NCBI RefSeq assembly: GCF_040869045.1
Contig: NC_090324.1
Coordinates: 193,624,028 to 193,688,027 of the forward strand
DNA from: Eurosta solidaginis
Lineage: Eukaryota > Arthropoda > Insecta > Diptera > Tephritidae
Direction: 5' to 3'
Length of the DNA: 64,000 nucleotides
Part shown: positions 41,935-51,935 of the stretch, in pieces
Layout: every line of letters begins with the position of its first letter
Numbering within the stretch: the first letter of the stretch is position 1
Notes under the pieces: generated by a model
What the model saw: the letters and a program-made list of their open reading frames with translations, nothing else
What the model was told of the DNA's origin: nothing
The model's database searches: none
Program-made: the position numbers and the translations under genes

Positions 41935-42087
41935 AACTACAGATCAGAACGAAAATCGACACTAATGATGGCACAACGCCGAAACCGGTTTGTCTCAAAA
42001 CCAAATTTGACAAGGGATGACGGAAAATCGTTCCAATATAAATCATTTATCCACCCTGTCGGAAAATCAACCAAACAAGATAAGTCA
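41935..42087 (+). repeat. PLE-2 3' terminal direct repeat (pseudo-LTR), copy A
   Basis: Direct repeat of 36036-36187, ending GATAAGTCA immediately before the target duplication. The copy in the second duplicon is at 47501-47653. Confidence 0.85.
41962..41994 (+). ncRNA. Hammerhead-like core, PLE-2 3' repeat, copy A
   Basis: CTAATGA, T, GGC-ACAAC-GCC (perfect 3-bp stem II), GAAAC, CGGTTT loop, GTC cleavage triplet. The fixed G of CUGANGA is A here, which would be inactivating, while the rest is better than the 5' copy. Confidence 0.4.
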
Positions 42088-42102
42088 GTTAAGAAAGACA
42101 AC

Positions 42103-42440
42103 CCTGGCCCACCGCCATCTTACACCGATGCAGGGTGGTTCCAAGGCAAAGTCAAGCTAATTGTCTGTGACGACGCCAGGTCGGTAAACCTCTATAGGGC
42201 CGCCGTCACGCTGATAGGTGTGATATATCCGGGCGCGCGCCTCAAGGTAGTGGATGCGCGTGATATTCCCTCACGACCAAGGGCTAGAGCCTGCGTTCCA
42301 GTGACGCCAACGGACCCAGCTGACATCCTGGAGCTGCTCCAGGAGTACAACCCGCTACAGGTTTGGAAGTCAACCCGGATAAAACCGAGCTTATCCTCTT
42401 CACGAGGAGGTACAATGTACCAAATCTTACACCGCCAAGA
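42103..42440 (+). pseudogene. LINE-6 ORF1 C-terminus (DUF4780-type), copy A
   Basis: GPPPSYTDAGWFQGKVKLIV, NLYRAAVTLIGVIYPGARLK, VVDARDIPSRPRARACVPVT and DPADILELLQEYNP form the DUF4780-type domain found at the C-terminus of ORF1 in R1/LOA/I-like LINEs. At about 42356 the text switches without a break into RT thumb sequence in another frame, so the element has lost the endonuclease and most of RT. Confidence 0.8.
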
Positions 42441-42790
42441 TTTGGGGGTACGTTCTTAGCATTGAGCGATCAAGTCAAGTATTTGAGATTCATTCTGGAT
42501 AGGAAGCTATTATGGAGTGACCATATAGTGAAGCGATCTAAGAAGGCAGCAGCAGAGCTGTTCACTTGCAAGAGGGCAATTGGCACCTCCTGGGTATTCT
42601 CCCCTAAGCTGACCTACTGGATTTACACAGCCATTGTGAGCCCGATTCTTCTTTATGGTGCCTTGGTCTGGTGGCCTGTCCTAGCTAAAAGTACCTATCT
42701 TAAAATGCTTCAAAAGGTGCAACGGAGTTCGGAGCTCTGCATTACCGGGGCTCTCGGCTCCACTCCAGATTCCGTTACATACATACATGG
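42363..42790 (+). pseudogene. LINE-6 RT thumb fragment, copy A
   Basis: LEVNPDKTELILFTRRYNVP, LSDQVKYLRFILDRKLLWSD, LFTCKRAIGTSWVFSPKLTY, WIYTAIVSPILLYGALVWWP: the region after the catalytic YADD in I/R1/LOA-type RTs, including the A-I-V-x-P-I-L-L-Y-G block. It ends in GALGSTP, where the 123-bp array begins at about 42771. No palm motif is present. Confidence 0.85.
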
Positions 42791-43391
42791 ATATATAGAT
42801 ACATAGATAGATACAGGCCAAGCTAATAAAAACGTGTTAATTAATAAAAAAAAGGGCTCCAGTATACTCTTTCGTAGATGTTCCATGCATCCACTTCTAT
42901 CATTAATAAAGGAATGCGTTTTTCGCATTATGTGCAAGGTTTCAAATCTATGGTCATTTGGGGTGGTCATAAGTTCAATTGACCTTATGTCCGTTAAGTT
43001 TATGTCACCCCACCATCACATTATTGCATTGTCATCGAGCCTGGAAGCGTGTGCAAAGTTTCAATCAAACTTATGGCCAATCAAAGTGGTAATAAGGCCA
43101 ATTGACCTTATGGCCGTTGACCTTGTGTCACCAAACCATCACATTAATGCATTGTCATCGAGCCTTGATACGTGTGCAAAGTTTCAATCAAACTTATGGC
43201 CATTCAAAGTGGTAATAAGGCCAATTGACCTTATGGCCGTTGACCTTTTGTCACCACACATATGCATTGTCATCGGTCCCTGATACGTATGCAAAGTTTC
43301 AAATTAATCAGACTTCTAGAAACCGGTGAAAATTAAACTCAAAGATTCCGTTACATACATAGATACAGGCCAAGCTAATAGAAGCGTGTTA
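42771..43391 (+). repeat. 123-bp minisatellite, inverted orientation, copy A
   Basis: Begins ATTCCGTTACATACATACATGG...AAACGTGTTAA, then GGGCTCCAGTATACTCTTTCG and about three 123-bp monomers, ending AAGCTAATAGAAGCGTGTTAA. It is the reverse complement of a composite unit at 2272-4222. The plus-strand frame 42834-43283 is open through all monomers. Confidence 0.9.
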
Positions 43392-43439
43392 AAAACAGCA
43401 AAGTGCACTTATTTAAAACGACCATAAAAGCTCTACCCA

Positions 43440-43995
43440 GCAAACCCAGCTTCAAATTGGTCTAAATAAAAATCGTGAAAATATATTTTTATTAGAAAAG
43501 CCTATTTAATATATATAACATATCCAAAAACTAAAACGGCGTATTTTATTTTTAATTTTAAGTAAATGCATATCTTTATTTTTGATATTATGGTACCCTG
43601 GAGTTCTGATAACTACGCTCAACCGATTTCAAAGGCCTTGGTACCATTGGAAAGGTATATGAATCGGCTTTCGAAAATATACACTGTAAAAAAATTTTAT
43701 TACACTGAAAAAGTTTTGCTTCAAAAATATAATTTTAAAATTGGAAAAAAATTCAAAGGCCAAGTGTTTTAAAATAAAATAAAATATATTTTTATTAGAA
43801 GGGTCAATTTAATATATATATGACATATCCAAAAACTAAAATGGCGTTTTCTTTCCTTTTCTTTAAATTTTAAGTAAATGCATCTCTTTATATTTTGATA
43901 TCATGATAATTTTGAGCTGTGATAACTACGGAATGGCTCAGCCGATTTCCAAGTTCTTTATACCATTGGAAAGCTATTCTAAATAAAAGTCCTAA
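43440..43995. repeat. 300-bp direct repeat pair, copy A
   Basis: Two related units (from about 43480 and 43790) sharing ATATATTTTTATTAGAA, ACATATCCAAAAACTAAAA, TAAATGCAT...TCTTTAT and GATAACTAC. They belong to the family at 33961-34330. The right end is cut by the deletion junction at about 43990. Confidence 0.75.
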
Positions 43996-44150
43996 TTTAA
44001 CTTTTATTTCCGGAATTTTATTTTTAAAAGTCCGAGTTTAACTAGTTCTATCGGACTCAGGTGCTAAAAATCGGAAAATAATTTTTATCTTGAACCAAAT
44101 ATATTAAAAGTCCAAAATTGATAGTTTTGCAAGGAATTATATTATAAAAG
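43996..44150. repeat. Half of a foldback repeat, copy A
   Basis: Contains AAGTCCGAGTTTAACTAGTTCTATCGGACTCAGGTG split over 44025-44062, the right arm of the inverted repeat complete at 51299-51487. The left arm is missing because of the 1854-bp deletion. The rest up to 44150 (CTTGAACCAAATATATTAAAAG) is featureless. Confidence 0.7.
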
Positions 44151-44504
44151 GAATAACGAGAGTATAACCTAAACAAAAAACTAGCCAGTTTCATGACAAG
44201 TTCGTTAACTCATAACAGTGGGCATTACCAAGGAAGAGACACAACCTCTAGAAGCACAATGTCATGGACCAAAATAACACAAGAAAAATGGAGTAGGCGA
44301 TTGTAGATGCGGAGATCGCAATATCATTGATACCACAGGAGGAACAGGAGCGCGCAAGACACATATGCAGGGAAATAATAAAAAAGGAGGTGAAAGCACA
44401 GGAAGGACAAAAAGCTAATGCAGAAGAGGAAACAATAAAGAATATAAGGCAAAAACTAAGGAAAACCAACACTGTCACAACGAAATCGGACAAAGGAAAC
44501 TCCT
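44150..44504 (+). pseudogene. Penelope fragment (RT N-terminal region), copy A
   Basis: Matches PLE-2 about 36585-36940: CCAGTTTCATGACAAGTTCG, GATGCGGAGATCGCAATATC, AAAAAAGGAGGTGAAAGCAC and CACTGTCACAACGAAA. Frames are broken. It ends at GGACAAAGGAAAC, where the Gypsy-2 LTR begins. It is a remnant of the element into which Gypsy-2 inserted. Confidence 0.85.
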
Positions 44505-45275
44505 AAACGTATACGCGTGTATAAAAAACCACGGCTAATATTAATAATATAAAACACCTGTTATTCCGTTGAATATTTCTTTCCACGAATATCCACGCAC
44601 CATGATGCTCCTTATGGAATACAATGCCTTTGTATTTGCTCATATCGTGCTTTTCAGCCTTTGCTTTAACTATTGTGTGTTTGCACATTTGTTTGTTGTC
44701 ACTTGATTCTAGCGTTGTGTTTTGCTTTGCCCAATACTTCTGCCTTCTGTTGTATGGCGTGCGTTGGTGTGTTGTATGCTAGTGTGTAAGTATGTATAGC
44801 AAAATTTCCAATTAGTAACGGCGCTTATTTTTGACGACTTGCTACTGTATGTTGTATTTGTAGCTGGGTGCATTGAATTTTGAGTGTGCAAAGGGTTGAT
44901 TGACCGCTGCATTTTTATGTTTTGTGCGTATCTACCTCCCTTCCAAATATTCAATGCATATTGGGGTGATCCTATATTTAAAATTTATGTTTGCGAAAAT
45001 GTTAATATTTTGCTTACGTGCAAAAGTGCGCAAGTCTAATTTCTTCTTCAATTTAATAATTATCAATTCAATGTACAACAGAATATATGTATTTAGGATA
45101 TAATTCATAAAGGTATACATATGTATATTTCTGGTGCTTCATATAAAATGTATAAGTGATAAATTCAAATATTATTATAAATTTCAAGTTATTTCAAAAT
45201 GTATGTTCTTTAGAAAAATCTATGGATATGTGTATGTTGTGAGGATGCAAAGTCATCGGCTTTGGGGTCCTCACA
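44505..45275 (-). repeat. Gypsy-2 3' LTR, truncated, copy A
   Basis: On the minus strand it starts TGTGAGGACCCCAAAGCCGA at 45275 after the purine tract GGTGAGGGGGGAG. It matches the 5' LTR at 58228-58963. The terminal 400 bp of the LTR (equivalent of 57805-58227) are missing. Confidence 0.85.
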
Positions 45276-46656
45276 CTCCCCCCTCACCTGCCGCAACGAA
45301 ACTCACCGTCACCAGACCAGTGCCTGTGATGCGTATGCGGTAGAGGTGTTCTTCAACAAAGCGCTTGAAGGACTGCCGTCGTCGTCGCTGTGGCTGCTGT
45401 TGTTGAGGTTGCCGTTGACCTCGCTGGCCCATTGGCTTAATATTTTGCTGTCGCTGAGGCTGCTGTTGACCTCGCTGGCCATACGGCTTAATGTTTCGCT
45501 GTCGTCGTTGATCGTTGTTGCCCTTCCAGTCGGTGGGGTGTGTGATGCAAGTCTATACTTTATATGAAAAACTGGTGGATTTTCCTTAGGGTGTTCGCAC
45601 CGTAGGTGGTGGATTTTTAAAAAAAGTTGGTATATCATGAGCATAGTTTAAGAGTATACGTGATATTGTAATTGTGGTTAGAGTTTACCGAGCTTTTGGT
45701 GGATGATCCGACTTCCGGGTACCTCTTGAAATGAAATTTCTTCGTGTATGATTCGACACTGTCTCGGTTGGCCCGTCCGTTACTACCGATTTCATCCGGA
45801 TTAAAGTAGAATCTTACAAAATATTCTGTAATTCTGCAGTTGTCTCTGGGTGTGTTTTCGTATAAGATTGCCATATTGAACTGCCTTCCCAGGTGTAATC
45901 TTGATCCATTTGTCGGTTCTCTGGCGATCTGTAACTTATTTTCTGGAAATATTTGTACCTGATTCTCCGCAATATTTTGTACTTCACCGTCTCTGTATGC
46001 TACCAGCTGTTGACTTGTACCTTGGTTATCTCCGTGTTGTCTCTCGGTCTCTTCACTGACTCGTGTGAGTGTACCGTAAATGGCTACCTCGATGTTCTCT
46101 CTCTGTTGATGTACCTCGGATATATTGCTTGCTGTTCGACTGGACGATGTTGACGGGATTTGATTTTTGCTAGTGTTCTTCTTGCTGTTCTGTTTTGCTT
46201 CCTGGATTCGTTTTTGTCGGCGGCGTCGGTTGCGTGGTATGCTTTCAGCTCACTTAGGTGGGCTGTCCTCCTCCTTCCACTGAAGACTTTTTTTAACTCT
46301 ACGATCACTGGTGATACAAAGTTCGTTACCCGGTGAGGTCCACTGTACCTGGGCGCTAGTTTGGTTGTAAAGTTATCCACCGCTTTTGATAGCTGATGCT
46401 CCTTTACCAACACTAGGTCGCCTATCGCCGGTCGCCATTGCCTTCTTCTTAAATTGTAATACTTCGCTTGCTCTCTCTAGATGCTCTCTCTTGCTTACGT
46501 CGTACCATCTCGAATATTTCTTTCATCCTCGTTGACTTCTCTCCTGGGTTCGCTAATATCTCACCTGTACCAAATGTCTGCTCATCGTAAAGGCTGTTGG
46601 GAATTCTCGGTTCCCTCCCTTGTACTGTGTATGCTGGACTGTAACCGGTCGATTCG
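45276..46656 (-). pseudogene. Gypsy-2 3' internal region, truncated, copy A
   Basis: Minus strand: integrase C-terminal text (ERTSRERTYIPR...; VKEHQLSKAVDNFTTKLAPR, GRRRTAHLSELKAYHA at 46413-46240), an Arg-rich tail, a further segment (TPRDNCRITEYFVRFYFNPD, 45874-45700) and the Gln/Arg-rich region (about 45530-45310) before the polypurine tract. The tandem duplication cut it at 46656, so it lacks the rest of pol. Confidence 0.85.
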
Positions 46657-46689
46657 AAAAAACGCTAGTAGATAAGCTCAGAAGGACAA

Positions 46690-47430
46690 ATGGAGAAACA
46701 AAAAAAAAATAATGAAAAGGAAAATAATAGCTGGACGACTATGAAATATACTGGAAATGCAACATATAAATTGGCAAACTTCTTTAAAAAATACAACATT
46801 AACACAGCATTCAAAACATCGAACAATCTGGGGCGAAACCTAAAAACTAACACTAACTCAGAGGATCCGTTTAGCAGCCACGATGTATACAAGCTTACCT
46901 GGGGATGCCAGCATATTTACGTAGGTCAAACAGGACGGCAAATAAGAACGAGGTTCAGAGAACATATTAGAGATTACAACAAAAAAATACGGAATCCAAA
47001 CAATATACCCGAGTCTAACTTCGCGAATCACATGGTCGAGAATGAATGTTCCCCAGCAAACATCAATAAAACAGATAGTGTTCTTCACATACAGGAAAAG
47101 GGCCGACGTCTCAACGTACTCGAAAACATGGAAATCTACAAACAGAAAACATTCGACGGTAGAATAATAAACGAACAGATAAACACAATTTCTGATACAA
47201 TATTCGATCCTTTAAAACTTGTTTACCGGAAACAAAGTAATCACACAGGTACAACAGACAAATACACAGCAACAAGTAAATACAAAACAATTAAAACAAT
47301 AAAACAAAAACCGACAAAGAAGGTCAAACGACTAAAATCACAGATTTTTACCTACCCCAGTCAGCCACACAAATCCATTAGTAAACCACCCTCGGTTCTG
47401 AATGAACACACAGCACATACACATAACTAA
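46690..47430 (+). pseudogene. PLE-2 GIY-YIG endonuclease and C-terminal tail, copy B
   Basis: Copy B of the PLE-2 endonuclease, open for 246 codons: DVYKLTWGCQHIYVGQTGRQ (the first Cys of CGC is Trp), FREHIRDYNKK, NFANHMVENECSPANINKTD, LNVLENMEIYKQKTFDGRII. A basic tail with KQKPTKKVKRLKSQIF follows. It has no RT part because the duplication begins inside the element. The copy is probably never expressed. Confidence 0.88.
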
Positions 47431-47500
47431 ATATACACAAGCATCAATTTTGACAATACCTGCTCATGTACCTACGAACTATATATACAGGACAAACGAA

Positions 47501-47653
47501 AACTACAAATCAGAACGAAAATTGACACTAATGATGGCACAACGCCGAAACCGGGTTGTCTCAAAACCAAATTTGACAAGGGATGACGGAAAATCGTTCC
47601 AATATAAATCATTTATCCACCCTGTCGGAAAATCAACGAAACAAGATAAATCA
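47501..47653 (+). repeat. PLE-2 3' terminal repeat with hammerhead-like core, copy B
   Basis: Duplicate of 41935-42087. The hammerhead-like core lies at 47528-47560: CTAATGA, T, GGC-ACAAC-GCC, GAAAC, CGGGTT, GTC. Confidence 0.8.
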
Positions 47654-47668
47654 GTTAAGAAAGACAAC

Positions 47669-48356
47669 CCTGGTCCACCGCAATCTTACACCGATGCAGG
47701 GTGGTTCCAAGGCAAAGTCAAGCTAATTGCCTGTGACGACGCCAGGTCGGTAAACCTCTATAGGGCCGCCGTTATGCTGATAGGGGAGGTATATCCGGGC
47801 GCGCGCCTCAAGGTAGTGGAGGCGCGTGATATACCCTCACGACCAAGGGCTAGAGCCTGCGTTCCAGTGACGCCAACGGACCCAGCTGACATCCTGGAGC
47901 TGCTCCAGGAGTACAACCCGCCACAGGTTTGGAAGTCAACCCGGATAAAACCGAGCTTATCCTCTTCACGAGGAGGTACAATGTACCAAATCTTACACCG
48001 CCAAGATTTGGGGGTACGTTCTTAGCATTGAGCGATCAAGTCAAGTATTTGAGAGTCATTCTGGATAGGAAGCTATTATGTAGTGGCCATATAGTGAAGC
48101 GATCCAAGAAGGCAGCAGCAGAGCTGTTCACTTGCAAGAGGGCAATTGGCACCTCCTGGGTATTCTCCGCTAAGCTGACCTACTGGATTTACACAGCCAT
48201 TGTGAACCCGATTCTTCTTTATGGTGCCTTGGTCTGGTGGCCTGTCCTAGCTAAAAGTACCTATCTTAAAATGCTTCAAACGGTGCAACGGAGTTCGGAG
48301 GTATGCATTACCGGGGCTCTCGACTCCACTCCAGATTCCGTTATATACATACATGG
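47669..48356 (+). pseudogene. LINE-6 ORF1-RT fusion remnant, copy B
   Basis: Duplicate of 42103-42790: DUF4780-type text (WFQGKVKLIACDDARSVNLY, VEARDIPSRPRARACVPV) followed by RT thumb (KYLRVILDRKLLCSGHI, WIYTAIVNPILLYGALVWWP). It has the same internal junction at about 47922, so the deletion predates the duplication. Confidence 0.85.
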
Positions 48357-48955
48357 ATATATAGATACATAGATAGATACAGGCCAAGCTAATAAAAACG
48401 TTTAATTAATAGAAAAGGGCTCCAGTATGCTCTTTCGTAGATGTTCCATGCATCCACTTCTATCATTAATAAAGGAATGCGTTTTTCGCATTATGTGCAA
48501 GGTTTCTAATCTATGGTCATTTGATGTGTTCATACGTTCAATTGACCTTATGTCCGTTAACTATATGTCACCCCACCATCACATTATTGCGCCTGGAAGC
48601 GTGTGCAAAGTTTCAATCAAACTTATGGCCAATCAAAGTGGTAATAAGGCCAATTGACCTTATGGCCGTTGACCTTATGTCACCAAATCATCACATTAAT
48701 GCATTGTCATCGAGCCTTGATACGTGTGCAAAGTTTCAATCAAACTTTTGGCCATTCAAAGTGGTAATAAGGCCAATTGACCTTATGGCCGTTGAGCTTA
48801 TGTCACCACACCACCACACTAATGCATTGTCATCGGTCCCTGATACGTATGCAAAGTTTCAAATTAATCAGACTTCTAGAAACCGGTGAAAATTAAGCTC
48901 AAAGATTCCGTTACATACATAGATATAGGCCAAGCTAATAGAAGCGTGTTAAAAA
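48338..48955 (+). repeat. 123-bp minisatellite, inverted orientation, copy B
   Basis: Duplicate of 42771-43391, with a 13-base deletion near 48590 that breaks the long open frame once (frames 48427-48657 and 48521-48889 overlap). Confidence 0.9.
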
Positions 48956-49019
48956 CAGCACAGTGCACTTATTTAAAACGACATTAAAAGCTCTACCCAG
49001 CAAACCATATAGCTTCAAA

Positions 49020-49590
49020 TTGGTCTAAATAAAAGTCGTGAAAATATATTTTTATTAGAAAGGCCTATTTAATATATATAATATATCCAAAAACTAAAAT
49101 GTCGTATTTTATTTTAAATTTTAAGTAAATGCATCTCTTTATTTTTGATATTATGGTAACCTGGAGTTCTGATAACTACGGAATAGCTCAACCGATTTCA
49201 AAGACCTTGGTACCATTGGAAAGGTATATGAATCAGCTTTCGAAAATAAACACTGTAAAAAAATTTTATTACACTGAAAAAGTTTTGCTTCAAAAATATA
49301 ATTTTAAAATTGGAAAAAAATTCAAAGGCCAAGTGTTTTAAAATAAAATAAAATATATTTTTATTAGAAAGGTCAATTTAATATATATATATGACATATC
49401 CAAAAACTAAAATGGCGTTTTCTTTCCTTTTCTTTAAATTTTAAGTAAATGCATCTCTTTATATTTTGATATCATGATAAATTTGAGCTGTGATAACTAC
49501 GGAATGGCTTAGCTGATTTCTAAGTTCCTTGTACCATTGGAAAGCTATTCTAACCGGCTATCGAAATCATACACTGAGAAAGTTTTAACT
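49020..49590. repeat. 300-bp direct repeat pair, copy B
   Basis: Duplicate of 43440-43995 but with the full right end (CTAACCGGCTATCGAAATCATACACTG) before LINE-4. Units start at about 49045 and 49355. Confidence 0.75.
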
Positions 49591-49733
49591 ACACTTATTT
49601 GTTTTTGTTTTTAAATTCTTTATCCTTAGTTTAGGTTAGGTTAAACTGGCCGGCCCATGAGGACCTCACATAGACTGAATAAGTCCGTAGTGTTACCAGA
49701 AGTTGTTTTAAATGACCAAATTGGAGAACCCTA

Positions 49734-50006
49734 TCAAAAACCAATACCTATGTTATAAAAGAACTCCGTCCACTTAGCAAATACTAGAAGCTTCCTAAGA
49801 CTTAAGCCACTTGCTGCTTCTAGATCTGACAGCTGTATCACTCCTAATAGCTGGAGTCTTAGCCTGACAAGCGCAGGGCACGAGTACAGAACGTGCTCGA
49901 TCGTTTCCTCCTCCAGCCCGCACTTCCTACATCTGCTATCACTAACCAAGCCTAATTTAAAGGCATGTGACGCCAGAAGGCAGTTTCCAGTCATAATACC
50001 CGTCAT
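49734..50006 (-). pseudogene. LINE-4 C-terminal zinc-knuckle
   Basis: TGNCLLASHAFKLGLVSDSR, CRKCGLEEETIEHVLYSCPA: a CX2CX8HX4C zinc-knuckle of the kind ending ORF2 in I- and LOA-type LINEs. The frame stops at 49734 and about 100 bp of 3' UTR follow. Confidence 0.85.
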
Positions 50007-50130
50007 GAGCCTACAGTCCTCTCTTTTTAATGATAAAGCAACTTTGTTAATCTTAGGTTGTAAGACCTACACATAAGCAACGACAATTTACAGCCCCGCG
50101 CTTCAACCCACGCCTTTCTTGCTTGGTTGA

Positions 50131-50523
50131 TCACCTTCGCTTAATCTCGCCCAGTCTAATTGGGACGTCTACGGATGCGCCCTTTTTAGCTAGTTCATCC
50201 GCTTTTTCATTCCCATCTATTCCCATATACCCTGGGACCCAATATAGATGTATGCTTCTCCTTGTCCCGATTCTCTCCAGGGACTGCTTACATTCTAACA
50301 AGCATTTAGATGCTGTGCTATGCGAGATTATTGCCTTAATTGCTGCTTGAATGTCAATATAAAAGTTTACACGATTGCAGCTAGGGCTATTTTCTACCAG
50401 GGTTTCTACTGCTTTGGTTACGGCTACTATTTCCGCTTGGAAAACGCTGCAGTTATCCGGAAGCCTGTAGGATCTGTTTATTTGCGGATCATCACAGTAT
50501 ACAACAGACCCTACTCCTTCCAC
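50131..50523 (-). pseudogene. LINE-4 RNase H domain
   Basis: A type I RNase H as in I/R1/LOA LINEs: GVGSVVYCDDPQINRSYRLP, CSVFQAEIVAVTKAVETL (catalytic E), FYIDIQAAIKAI (the DSQAAI block with S changed to I) and LYWVPGYMGIDGNEKADELA (H of PGHMG changed to Y; D and E present). The TDGS start lies just upstream at 50530-50540 beyond a stop (TAG at 50529-50531 region). It would remove the RNA template during target-primed reverse transcription. Confidence 0.88.
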
Positions 50524-50683
50524 TACTTTCTAACCATCAGTGTACACAGTATCGCCTCGTCCGCCATTTGAGCACACCTCTATTGTGGCCTTAAGATCTC
50601 CCTCGAAGCGCAGATAGGGAATCAAGTAGTCCGTTCGCCTTGTGATTGATGACGCTATACTACTATTTCCGTATGGTCGGCGC

Positions 50684-51282
50684 TCAAACTGCCCCGAGGC
50701 ACCGAGCCTGGTTGCAGATGCTAACGCTATGTTCTTTGCTAAGTGGAATGTGCAGAATGGCATAAAGTGCAGCTGTCGGGGTTGCTTTCAGGGCTCCCGT
50801 AATGCTAAGCATTGATAGTCTGCATACTCCCTCTAATTTTTTGAGGTAGGTTGCTTTTTGTGTGGGTTTCCACCAAACAAGAACTCCATAGTATAAAATA
50901 GGACTTACAATCGCTGTAAAAATCCAATGAGAAAGAGAGGGCGACAAGCCCCACGTACACCCCAGCATTCTTTTACATGCATAAAGTGCCGTTGAAGCCT
51001 CCTTAATCCTCTCCTCAACGTTGAGCGCCCATGACAGCTTACTGTCTAGGATGATTCCTAGATATTTTGTGCAAGGTTTCTCCTGTAGGGTCACCCCTAC
51101 TTTGGGACCTTGTACCTCTTTGTAAATAAGACCATATCCGTCTTATCCGCGTTAATTTAAACCCGACATTTGATACCCAGGTATGAATATCCCGAAGCGC
51201 CCCATCCATCAAAGCGCTAATCGTTGGAAGGCACTTTCCACTTATGACAATTGCAACGTCATCTGCGTATAAAAGTAAAATC
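50684..51282 (-). pseudogene. LINE-4 RT palm end and thumb
   Basis: From the truncated YADD block to GALKATPTAALYAILHIPLS. It includes a frame change near 51100. FTAIVSPILYYGVLVWWKP is the conserved post-palm block. LINE-6 is related but distinct at many positions. Confidence 0.85.
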
Positions 51283-51298
51283 TGTATTTTTATTTTTT

Positions 51299-51487
51299 GA
51301 GTCCGATAGAACTAGTTAAACTCGGAATTTTAAAAATAAAAGTCCGGAATTAAAAGTTAAAGAACTAGTTAAACACGGACTTTTAAACATTTTTATTTTG
51401 GCCTTAAAATATAAAAGTCCGGATTTAACTTTTATTTCCGGAATTTTATTTTTAAAAGTCCGGGTTTAACTAGTTCTATCGGACTCA
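51299..51487. repeat. Imperfect 190-bp foldback repeat
   Basis: Left arm AGTCCGATAGAACTAGTTAA (51300) and right arm TTAACTAGTTCTATCGGACT (51465) are inverted copies that extend inward through TTTTAAAAATAAAA and CCGGAA. A second internal ACTAGTTAAACACGGACTTTT is a direct repeat of the left arm. There is no coding capacity. Confidence 0.8.
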
Positions 51488-51587
51488 GGTGCTAAAAATC
51501 GGAAAATAATTTTTATCTTGATCCAAATATATTAAAAGTCCAAAATTGATAGTTTTGCAAGGAATTATATTATAAAAGGAATAACGA

Positions 51588-51935
51588 GAGTATAACCTAA
51601 ACAAAAAACTCGCCAGTTTCATGACAAGTTCGTTAACTCATAACAGTGGGCATTACCAAGGAAGAGACACAACCTCTAGAAGCACAATGACATGGACCAA
51701 AATAAAACAAGAAAAACGGAGTAGGCGATTGTAGATGCGGAGATCGCAATATCATTGATACCACAGGAGGAACAGGAGCGCGCAAGACACATATGCAGGG
51801 AAATAATAAAAAAGGAGGTGAAAGCACAGGAAGGACAAAAAGCTAATGCAGAACAGGAAACAATAAAGAATATACGGCAAAAACTAAGGAAAACCAATAC
51901 TGTCACAACGAAATCGGACAAAGGAAACACCTAAA
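51588..51935 (+). pseudogene. Penelope fragment, copy B
   Basis: Duplicate of 44150-44504; matches PLE-2 36585-36940 and stops at GGAAACACC before the Gypsy-2 LTR. Confidence 0.85.

Larger units (their letters stand above)
36036..42087 (+). mobile_element. PLE-2: Penelope-like element in LINE-6, carrying HINE-C
   Basis: Bounded by a perfect 15-bp target duplication GTTAAGAAAGACAAC (36021-36035 and 42088-42102). It has a 5' terminal repeat (36036-36187), RT (36289-37431 and 40529-41007) split by HINE-C (37432-40528), a GIY-YIG endonuclease (41176-41601), a 3' region and a 3' terminal repeat (41935-42087). Both terminal repeats are direct, about 150 bp, and contain a hammerhead-like core 24-27 bp from their start. 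The 3' half is included in the tandem duplication and recurs at 46657-47653. Confidence 0.9.
41092..46656 (+). repeat. Tandem segmental duplication, copy A (5565 bp)
   Basis: Starts AAAAAACACTAGTAGATAAGC in PLE-2 and ends CGGTCGATTCG in Gypsy-2 integrase. The next base begins copy B (AAAAAACGCTAGTAGATAAGC). Contents: PLE-2 endonuclease, LINE-6, 123-bp array, 300-bp repeat, PLE fragment, Gypsy-2 3' LTR and 3' internal part. It lacks the 1854 bp present at 49557-51410 in copy B. Confidence 0.9.
49620..51290 (-). mobile_element. LINE-4: I/R1/LOA-like LINE, 5' truncated
   Basis: Minus strand. It is 5' truncated in the RT palm: the first readable text is ILLLYADDVAIVISGK (about 51282-51240, YADD intact), then the thumb (KYLGIILDSKLSW, CKRMLGCTWGLSPSLSHWIF, 51094-50684), RNase H (50523-50131) and a zinc-knuckle C-terminus (50006-49734). 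The 3' end has CCTAACCTAAAC on the sense strand (plus strand TTTAGGTTAGGTTAAACTGG, 49628-49648). It is present only in duplicon B. Confidence 0.88.

Noticed and set aside
42834..43283. The minisatellite ORF as a real histidine-containing protein gene
   Set aside because: No start context, promoter or domain; an open frame is expected by chance in many arrays with a unit of 41 codons. Kept as a finding for testing only.
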